This document shows, one piece after another, positions 56,142 to 64,000 of a stretch of DNA of 64,000 bases. Location of the stretch: the NCBI GenBank assembly GCA_025266875.1, contig JALLLT010000071.1, forward strand, positions 1-64,000, written 5' to 3'. The position numbers and the translations under genes were made by a program. The notes under the pieces are model-generated. The model was not told where the DNA came from. It searched no databases and worked only from the letters and a program-made list of their open reading frames with translations. How positions within the stretch are numbered: the stretch's first letter is position 1; every line of letters starts with the position of its first letter. Source of the DNA: Fennellomyces sp. T-0311 (lineage: Eukaryota; Mucoromycota; Mucoromycetes; Mucorales; Lichtheimiaceae).

Positions 56142-59100
56142 TAATATATTGTTGTCAAGGTAAGGTGTGCTGCTTTAAACTTCGATCCCGTTTTGGCGTG
56201 ATTGCGGTGTGGCGAAAAGGTGTGTGTGTGTGTGTGTGTTCAGGGGAAAGAGATTGTACGGAAGGGTAAAGTAAGAATATTATGTACAAAGCAATCTCTT
56301 GTGCACCCTTTTTGTCAAGATGTCGGGAAGAATCGTATCACACAGGAGATTAGACTTTGCCGACCTTTTTTTTTATATAAAAAAAGAAAAAGAAGCAGGA
56401 CAACCGATCCAAGGACAAGAACGTTCAGCTTTATTGCAGTCACAACGCACCGTAAGTAGCTTCATGTGATACCTTTTTAAGCTATTGCGCGCAGCACTCA
56501 ACTCTTTTAGTGTAGGGGCAGTCTGTGATGAATCCGCTTCGCTTCAACTTTGTCTTGTCATTGGATTACCAGCACCGGGCATTCCTGAATAATTAATGTC
56601 CCTGAACAAACGAGTTTGCTTCGCAGACTTGGTGTAACGCTGCCCAGAACGTTGGTCCGCAATTTCTGAGGCGGACTCAACACGAGAGTCTCCAGTTGCG
56701 ACCTGATGGACCACGCGTGATAAAGTGACTATCGAGTCGGCTGGACGTCATCGTAACGGACACGCTACTCATCATCCACTGCAGAATGATGATCGCGTTT
56801 GATAGTGAGTGCTATGGAGAAAGCCAGTACGCTAAACGCAGTTGTGCATGGCCATTGTTAGAGGAACGAGCCTTTGCAACAGGCTTGTTGACCACATGCA
56901 ATGCGTGTTTTTGTTCGATAAGCTTCCTGTCTGCTTTCAGTAAAAGTCACCTACATTATTGTTTGTTTCACATTGTTAATCACGACGATAGACTCTGGAA
57001 CATAGATCCTCGGTATGTACTGAAATTTCTGCCCTGAGTTAATTATATGAGCGCCGTGAAACGTGCGAGCTCTCGGTTTAACACGTAAGTTAGAGGAAAG
57101 AAACACGTATGATTGCTTGTCACACCATCCGTGAATTTCTTGCTCTCCTCATTTGTCTCCAGCCTGATTTCTTTGGTTAGACCAATTCGTCACATCCTTG
57201 TTTTTATACTGTCAAACCTTCAGACATTCCTATGAGTATTGCACTCTCTGCTGTTATTTTTTTGGAAATTACTAAGAGATGTACGTGCCAGAAAATGTAC
57301 TCCTAGTAAAGTAGCATGTGTAACGGGCATTCCTTTTCGAGACTATTACGAATTAAAGCCAACGAAGAGTAATACGTATGTGAGCTACGCAAGCATAAAT
57401 GTGACCCATGTTGCATTTACTACACTTCCTCCACTCCTAATTTACGTATTCCCGTATTTTCTTTGAAGCATAATGCATGTATGGCAAATAAAAAAGATAA
57501 AAGTAAAGCGGTGCTAAACGAAGCAGTTCTTATCTATAAAGGCCATCTGTCAACGCCAAATAAAAAGGTTTATCCTGACACAGTTCAACTGCCGCCGAAC
57601 TTGTTTGACCAATATACGACGCGACATAAGTATCGAATTTCTTCCTTTAATGCACTGATTGGCGGCGGCAGAGTTTACTACTTGTCACCCGTGGTGCGCT
57701 CTTTCACGCCTGCTTATGAAAGATACTGAGCTTTTGCTCTCTTTACCACTTCTCTTTTCTACCATTCCTATTATCTGCTGTCTACTGTTCCTATTACACT
57801 ACTACCAGTCATATTCAGCTTACCATTTCTTCTATTATCATGTCACTCGCTATCTTGACGGTCGCATTTATAAAGCTTGCGGTCATATAACAAGCTGCTA
57901 CAGAAGGATACAAACTCAAGAGATGCTGTGGAACGACTGCTGGTGCTATTACTGCACGGGGGACTACTGCGCCGGAAACTTTTCTTCTGCGTTTTTCACG
58001 TTATATCGGGAAACTGTTTGGTCCTTGCAACGATGAACAACCCAGAATACCAAAGGAAGTTGCCGTGACAACAAGGCAAGAGCTGCACGAGGAGATCATT
58101 GGAAGTGGTTGTCATTAAAAGGACTTTGAAGAGATATTCATTTGTATATTCGAGACAGTAGATAGCTGTCCTCGTTTTCTTATTCCCAATATTTGATCAT
58201 TTCTTGTTGCTATGTTACGCGTAATAGTATCACCCAAGTAGCATTGGCGATGAACAATGTGTTGGTACAAAGAGTATGTGAAATACGAATTTCTGGATTC
58301 TTCGCCAAAGCGTCTAGGCAAGTCAATCTAGGCGTTCATATCGTGGGTACATGCAATTGCCAAGCCAGAGTACGGTCCCACATTAAAATAAAAGAGGCAA
58401 TAGTTTCGTTATACAATTGCCAATCCAAAATATGATGGAGCACCAGAAGGGTTGTGACGGGACAAGATGATGGTTGCTACGGTACTCACCAGCAATTCCT
58501 TACAGTACGTATGTATGTATATAACGTTTCCATGGATACAGCAAGAGTACACTACATAAGCTGTATTCCAATCATCATACACTCGACGATAACAGCGAAG
58601 GTACCGGTCATGTTAGTCAAATACATAAACCTCGATCCTTGGCGTGACGAATAGCAACAGAAAGCATAAGAATCTTCCGGACAATGTTTGGATTCATTGA
58701 CAACCCATTACTAAAATTGAGAGCATTAGCTGCTTGATTATCGTTTGTATGTATCGAGAGACATTGCTGCGTACTTAAGATATACATACGTAGCAGCCTG
58801 GATGAGGTCTATGCGCTTGAACACATACAGTAATACTCCACATCAATGGTTCAACATCAATTGCGTCTGAACTGTACTTGGAGAACTATATATCTGCATA
58901 TTAGATCTAAAGAATTCTGCTGTTCGTTCCGCAAGAATAGGTACGGCGGAAGTAACCGGGCTGTCAGAGTTGGGCGTCCGCTACAGTGATGCATGGCGAA
59001 GACGAGCTTTATTTTTAGTGGCGAGTTTGTATAGTAATTCTCAATGAAATTGCTGATAAGTGCAACGGTGACGCACGAGAAACGCTGAGCATGCCGCAAG

Positions 59101-59594
59101 TTGCAAGTAGTTGTTGTGTAATTTCCACTCAATATGTTGCAGAACGTGTACATTGTGATACGCGCAGATTACGGTGTAGATAGTTCATTTATAGGAACAT
59201 GTAATCACCCGATGATAGTGCATAATGATCTATATGCTGCCAATAGCTTCTTGGTGAAGTGCAAGTGTCCATTGTGCTATAAGGTCTCGAAGGACTAGAT
59301 TTTAATACTCCGATATGATGACGTTCAATGTTTTTTAATCGAACCCGGCGCGCGCACTGTGTGGTGAAACAGCTGTGCTGGACCAAGGTAAAATACACCT
59401 AAATAAGAATTGGCGGCGTGCATCGATTAAACTAAATAATGAGCAGTATATAAAACATGTCGTGGAACTCAAAGACCTGGGCGTGGGTGAAGAAATACTT
59501 CTCGGTGGTACGTTTTTCTCTCGACAATGCAACAAACAGCGAGCGCGCAATCGAATAATCGGTTTCCTGTTAGAACCCTCTGTCTACCGACGGT
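56142..59594. other. 3.4-kb AT-rich gene-poor spacer
   Basis: Holds the XMAP215 promoter at its left side, with a (TG)n run about 80 bp upstream of the start. Short frames elsewhere lack domains or splice support. No gene is claimed. Confidence 0.5.
56219..56239. repeat. (TG)n microsatellite upstream of XMAP215
   Basis: About ten TG units, 78 bp from the start codon. Confidence 0.8.
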
Positions 59595-60170
59595 ATGCCC
59601 GTTGTTGGCAAATTCCGTACACCTGCCGTCGCGTAAGTTAATGACCTAATCACACGATCGATCGATGCCAATATATGAAATAGCTCTCGGCCGGAGAAAT
59701 ACGTTTATCCCAAATCAGTAGCATCCAACGTTTCGGATAACTACTACTTCCAACGTGATGTTCGCCGAAACTATCCTCGTCTGGCCGTCTATACTCAAGG
59801 CAAGGTTGCTGGTTTGCTGGAAGGTGCCTCGGTTCAGGCTAGGTATATAACAAACTGTTGAATCAATCGGGAAAGCTAAAATTGATGTAGCCTTCCTCCT
59901 GCTGGTGCCGATGATCAACCCATTACTCCTGCCAAGGTCACCGAAGAGAAGCCTCTCGTCCAAGTCTTGAACAGCAAGCAATTGTATAGCCAACAAAACC
60001 TTGCCCCCACCCCCAACTGGGGTAAGAAGGTTGAATGGGTTGAATCCATGGACTTTGTCCAACCTGGTGATCGTAAGTTGCCGTCTCTTCATCTTTGCAG
60101 TGCCAAGGCATTTAACGCGTCTTTTTTTTATATAGCCGAATTCCCCATGCGCTGCTACACCACCGTCTAG
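59595..60170 (+). CDS. Complex I accessory subunit, NDUFA7/NUZM (21.3 kDa) type
   Basis: Accessory subunit of mitochondrial NADH:ubiquinone oxidoreductase. Exons 59595-59632, 59684-59842, 59891-60072 and 60136-60170 join in phase to 137 residues. The signature is DNYYFQRDVRR (31-41), matching the NNYY-RD-RR block of NDUFA7 and the fungal 21.3-kDa subunit. A TQGKVAGLLEG stretch follows, then a Pro-rich ITPAK region and a C-terminal WGKKVEWVESM block. The start gives a short leader, MPVVGKFRTPAVA. The last exon supplies 11 residues and the stop. It is shorter than some fungal relatives, so an upstream exon cannot be excluded. Confidence 0.85.
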
Positions 60171-60581
60171 ATTTTTCCTTCAAAAGTTATCATCAATAAA
60201 CCATCGTTTGTCTGAGAAATACGAATTGTCTATTGTGGCGTTTAGGACGGACGCGACGGCCATCTATGCAGACTATAGCGAATAACTCGGGACAGACAGG
60301 TATTGTTATTCCGTAAAACACTCGTTGGGTTCACCTGCTTTTTTATCATCGTGCTCACAAAAAGCATCTAACCTCCTTGAATCGTTGGTACAGTCGAACT
60401 CCATCTTTTCGATTTGAAGCAAACGGTTACACATATTAGAGAGCTTTAGGACTTTGCAAAATTGAGATTCTGAAAAAGGCACTTGTTATCTTGACAAACT
60501 ACCTAACAGCTCAGTACTACAAAAAAAAAGTGGCCCAGCCTTCCTTTCACTTGCATCTTTTACTTCTTTATTCCCGCGGAA
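60171..60581. other. Spacer, no gene seen
   Basis: 410 bp. A TACAGTCGAACTCC word at about 60389 resembles the terminus of the pogo-type MITE at 4453, but I found no partner end. Nothing else is supported. Confidence 0.4.
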
Positions 60582-61679
60582 ATGAATCACAAATTTGAAA
60601 TTATTGACGAAACTGAACAATACTTTCATATGCAGCGTGCTAAAGACGCCACCGCAGAAGCAGCTGCACGTCAAACGCGCAACAGCGAGATCACATCTGA
60701 AGTATCTTAAATTTATGCACCTTGTTATTCACAAATTATTTTGTACTTGTGTGCATAGGCTACTGCCCATATACAAGAATTCGTGCCAGTTGAAGACGAT
60801 CCTGGATTTGACGAAGAGAATGTGACCCCCGTTGCACAAGTAACCAAGGGCTAGAAGCAGAACAAAAAGAAAGTGGCAGAAGATGATAAGGCTATGACAA
60901 ATATAACCGCGTCAGAAACACTCAACGAGTTGATCTTGAACCATGTGCTTGATGTCCAACCCTTTATACAAAAGTACAGAGACGTGCACACCCAGCGTGG
61001 CTTGAAGTGGCAGAAAGAGTCAACAAGAGTGCAGAAAAGCTTAAAAAAAGGTCTTATCATTGAGAAGGAAATCATCGATTTATACTGCAAACGCCAGTTC
61101 AATGCTTTGAAGAATAACAACGCGCTTCGCCTTAAACGCTTGGTTGCGTCCAGCCTTCACCTTTCGAAGGAAAGGTTATAAGCCTCATTCAAATGGTATG
61201 TATAGCATTGATAACAAGTATATCTTACAGTTCACAAACAAGAAGAAACAATACAATGGCATACGTGAACGATCAAAAGGCGAAAGTGGATCGTGAGAAG
61301 GCAGTAAAGGATAAAAAACAGGAGTGTAAATATCAGGCAGAGAAGGAGATGATAGCCGCCTCACTTGTTCATCATCGACAGGTCTATGAAGAGGGTAGCA
61401 GCAGCAGGAGCAGCAGCAGCAGCGCTAACCCTACTGCTCTTAAAAAAAGAAGAGCAATCCAAAAAATATGGCTGATGGTGCCGTTGCCAAAGAAATGAAG
61501 GAACTTGCCGAACTGCATACGTAAAACACACCGGCAACACGTGGAGGACGCCAAGGCAATGCAAGACTAGGTTGATAGCCTGGAAGCCGCAATTGCACCC
61601 CTAAACAGCATTATGGAAACGCAAGATGAGGTAATCCAATACTTTTTCAACGCCTTGTATCCTCCACAGCAACAATAGT
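60582..61679 (+). pseudogene. Decayed coiled-coil protein gene with internal stops
   Basis: Exon 60582-60701 (40 codons) splices in phase to 60759, where reading continues past an in-frame TAG at 60852. The next stretch runs VAEDDKAMTNITASE, then KYRDVHTQRGLKWQKES and KSLKKGLIIEKEIIDLYC. Further Lys/Glu-rich coiled-coil sequence (61250-61490), a Ser run, and a tail reading SLEAAIAPLNSIM to a TAG at 61677 look like one protein, but need frame changes and passing a TAA near 61522 and a TAG at 61568. The layout resembles Myb/trihelix-like nuclear proteins carried by transposons; that is inference. All three internal stops could come from Gln codons by a C-to-T change. Confidence 0.55.
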
Positions 61680-62289
61680 ACATGTAAAAATAAAAGCATA
61701 AATATGCCGATATAAGTATTCGTATTAGAATTAGTTGTTACGTTGTTGTGAAAGGAAATTGTTTGTGTGAAGTAAGTCTGTATGAAGCAGGGTCCACAAA
61801 TAGAGAAATAGAAAGGTTGAGTTAACCAAATACAGATGTAAGCTCCTGTCTTGGGCTTCTGAAAGGTATGATCAAGATAATTGAGGTCAGGTTAACTGCT
61901 TTATTTCATTTGATAATCTAGAGGTATTTACAGGCTTCTTTCTTCTAGGTTCTGAAAATATGACTGCGATAATAACAAGTCGTGCCGGAGGCACGTTGCT
62001 AATGGGAAAGGGCGTCTCGAATAGATCCGAGTGTAAGATATCGATGTGCAAAACTCACAAGCATAATAGAGTATAAAGTGTTGTCCGTGTGAATCCGGGT
62101 AGAAGGGAAGATTGATATGTGCAAAACGCATATGTATAATAGAATCATTGGTGTTGACCGTGAGTTCCGAGTAAAGAAGTAGATTGAGATGTGCAAAATG
62201 CACCAAGCAATAGAGTAGACAGCAGACCAATGAACACGTGCTTGCTGTATATGTAATATGGTGCTACAGACAGAGAGACCAAACGGCAA
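61680..62289. other. Spacer with minisatellite
   Basis: No gene. Contains the roughly 70-bp tandem repeat at 62036-62222. Confidence 0.45.
62036..62222. repeat. Minisatellite, ~70-bp unit, about 2.7 copies
   Basis: Each unit carries GAT-GATGTGCAAAA-like, CA-AATAGA and TTGACC/TTGTCC GTG words in the same order, with roughly 70-bp spacing. It adjoins the 3' end of the Harbinger-like remnant. Confidence 0.6.
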
Positions 62290-62600
62290 AGGAAATTTGT
62301 TACAACGTTGACGGAATGCTTGATTTGCTTCACTAATATACGCTTCTAGAGTGGAAGGTTGGATACAGAAGTATTTTGCTGATTGCCCTCCTCCCAAGCA
62401 TACAATTATGTTCTTGAACAAGACGGCAATAGGATAGTACATCCCAACTGGGCTCAAAAATATCTTTTGGTTCATTACGCAGTCAACAAATCCAAAAAGA
62501 TTGGGTGTCCTTCCGAATTCCCATTCAACCGAGATTCTGATCGTTGACATCTGTTGGTTTCGAATGGATTCAGGGCTAGTACGATCATCTACGGTGCTCG
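62290..62600 (-). mobile_element. C-terminal remnant of a Harbinger/PIF-type (DDE_Tnp_4) transposase
   Basis: The minus-strand frame reads RISVEWEFGR, then GMYYPIAVLFKNIIVCLGG, then YFCIQPSTLEAYI. This is the order of blocks at the end of DDE_Tnp_4 transposases: the (S)VEW-FGR catalytic glutamate region, G-YY-V---L-N---C, and a YF---PPS-E-Y tail. The catalytic aspartates are absent: a stop in this frame lies just upstream near 62600. The minisatellite follows. It is a truncated copy with no activity expected. Confidence 0.6.
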
Positions 62601-62848
62601 CTTAAGTATTTAAACATAACGTCCGGCCGGAAAAAATGTATACAAAGTTTGATTGCTTATATCTTCATGGAATCACAGCCATTTTACATGAAACAAAAAA
62701 GATTTGATAGCCACGCAGTAAGATGATTTTATCATTTGGTTTTTAATACTATTTGTCCTGTTATGCATGTTTGGTGGCTAGTAAAATAAAATTGATCAGT
62801 TTTTTTTTTCAAGAAATTTTTCGGAGATTGAGTACCAACCTTCTTGCA

Positions 62849-64000
62849 TTAATTTTCAGTTTCAAGAGAGCTACCATCTTCTTCAACAACTGCCACAGAA
62901 TGGACAGCGTTTCGCTGATGCTCATCATGATAATATTTGCATTGAATGACCGTCTTTCTCCACAAAGATAAGAGGTCATTCGAATGCACTGCAGCAAACA
63001 GGCGGTACAGTCGATGTGCAAATTGAACCTCAGTAGTATTTGCTGGCTCTGGGTTGTATGCAATCTGCTGTTTGACAATGCCCCACAGGCCTTCAATCGG
63101 CTGCAGTTCACAATGATACGGAGGCGTTTTCATAACTGTATGACCATATTTGCTGGCAATCTCATGCACAGCATAGGCAACAGGGTGCTCACTTCGTATT
63201 TCCTTGAGGCGTTCAAGAAGAACCCTCTTGGAAGGAAGTTTTCCAGGCTTTAGCGAAGGAGGCACTGTGTATTGGCTTTGTGAAAACCAGTCGCGGATAT
63301 CCTGGACACGAGCGTTGCTGTTGGGAAGTGGGTCGACTTTGCGGAAATGATACTTCGCACCATCCATATGGATGATGCATCCAGAAGGGAACCGTTCGCT
63401 AAGTTTTTCACAAAGTCTTTTAAAGAGCTTTTCGAACAAACTTGCATTGAAGTTACCGTGGTAATCATGGTAATCTGGAGCGATATTGGCATCCTTTACA
63501 CATTGTGGCAGATCGGCAAATGCTTGTGCAGTATTTTTTGTTGGGGGACGTCCACGCTTGCGCTTCATACCGACATTCTCTTCTTCTTGAACATGGGCTT
63601 TGCCTTTGACTGGCCAGATGATTGTATTTTCTTCAACTAGCTCAGCCCTGAGACAATTGTTCTCCTTATAAACTGCAAAGGCACCAAACATTACCAACAT
63701 CGGCTTACGCCCAGTTTGGTTGACGACAGTGTCTGGGACATAGTACGTCCGTCTGGCGTGATGGTCTAAGTGACAGTACGACTCATCAAGAAACACCTCC
63801 GGTTGGATAGGCAGCTCATTACGATTCAGATTGCTCAAGCGTCTTTCCAGATATGTCTTTCTGTAATTGACGATGGCTTCGCTGTCATGAAGAATATTTT
63901 GCCGTTTTCCCATCCCATAATGAAGTCCAGCAAGCTTCAAATCCTCTTTCATAACCGAGAGAGATGGCACATCAAATCCTTGGTTCTCGAGGTGCGTGCG
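62849..64000 (-). mobile_element. IS630/Tc1-mariner-type DDE transposase, 5' end beyond the window
   Basis: One uninterrupted frame from the right window edge to a stop at 62849, at least 383 codons. The DDE/D residues sit in FLDESYCHLDHH (first Asp, near 63778), IIHMDGAKYH (second Asp, near 63365) and PPYHCELQPIEGLWG (Glu, near 63090), with normal spacing for DDE_3 superfamily endonucleases. An AT-hook, KRKRGRPP, lies between the first and second Asp (about 63541-63567). No internal stop breaks this part, so the copy may be recent or intact. The N-terminal helix-turn-helix should lie past 64000. I could not place the terminal inverted repeats. Confidence 0.9.

Noticed and set aside
59334..59352. 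TCGAACCCGGCGCGCGC, possible tRNA 3' half on the minus strand
   Set aside because: No acceptor stem or anticodon arm matches.
59375..59641. 88-codon plus frame upstream of and overlapping the NDUFA7-type start
   Set aside because: It runs in another frame over the first exon and has no recognisable domain.
60389..60402. Second pogo-type MITE end
   Set aside because: The TACAGTCGAACTCC word has no matching right end within several hundred bases.
61999..62295. Downstream half of a 183-codon minus frame
   Set aside because: Only its first part resembles a transposase; the rest translates the minisatellite.

Overview
This 64 kb window is nuclear DNA of a filamentous fungus, probably an early-diverging one (Mucoromycota; an inference). 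Genes are intron-rich, with short GT-AG introns of about 40-100 nt. Gene clusters are compact and separated by AT-rich, gene-poor stretches. The gene set (Dicer, Gemin5, an animal-style five-TOG XMAP215, fungal-type glycogen synthase, IS630/Tc1-like and Harbinger-like transposases) fits a lineage that kept ancestral opisthokont genes. I rebuilt the exons of the main protein genes by hand; splice phases close in every model listed as CDS with exon coordinates. I saw no tRNA, rRNA or CRISPR array.

Layout. 1-6.5 kb is a mobile-element graveyard: a 1.6 kb hAT-type element with a perfect 8-bp target duplication, two diverged LTR-like direct repeats, a 190-bp pogo-type MITE, a tandem pair of structured repeats and a second small MITE. 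6.5-16.1 kb is an RNA-metabolism block: Dicer (+), a Gemin5-like protein (-) and exosome subunit Rrp40 (+). Dicer and Gemin5 meet tail to tail with 16 bp between stop codons; Gemin5 and Rrp40 share an 83-bp divergent promoter. 16.2-18.4 kb holds a SNF5/SMARCB1 chromatin-remodelling subunit (-). 20.2-21.4 kb holds MICOS subunit Mic10 (-) divergent from a centrin/calmodulin-like EF-hand protein (+). 24.7-25.4 kb hides a small Sec61-beta gene whose first coding exon is only the ATG. 25.9-31.3 kb holds glycogen synthase (+), a CobW/COG0523 GTPase (+) and L-threonine aldolase (-). 35.1-40.0 kb holds a large type II membrane glycosyltransferase (+) and mitochondrial pyruvate dehydrogenase E1-alpha (+). 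43.0-47.0 kb is a tandem pair of MFS drug:H+ antiporter-like transporters (-). 48.9-56.1 kb is a 16-exon XMAP215/ch-TOG/Stu2 gene (-). 59.6-60.2 kb encodes a complex I NDUFA7-type subunit. 60.5-64.0 kb ends in a decayed coiled-coil gene, a minisatellite, a Harbinger-like remnant and a DDE transposase cut by the window edge.

Most genes are unrelated housekeeping functions: RNA decay and silencing, ER translocation, mitochondrial energy metabolism and cristae, glycogen and microtubules. They are packed with shared promoters or abutting 3' ends. The least explained sequence lies in the spacers: structured tandem repeats, MITEs, and several coding-looking but broken fragments near 32.8-33.8, 41.3-41.8, 47.6-48.5 and 60.6-61.7 kb.
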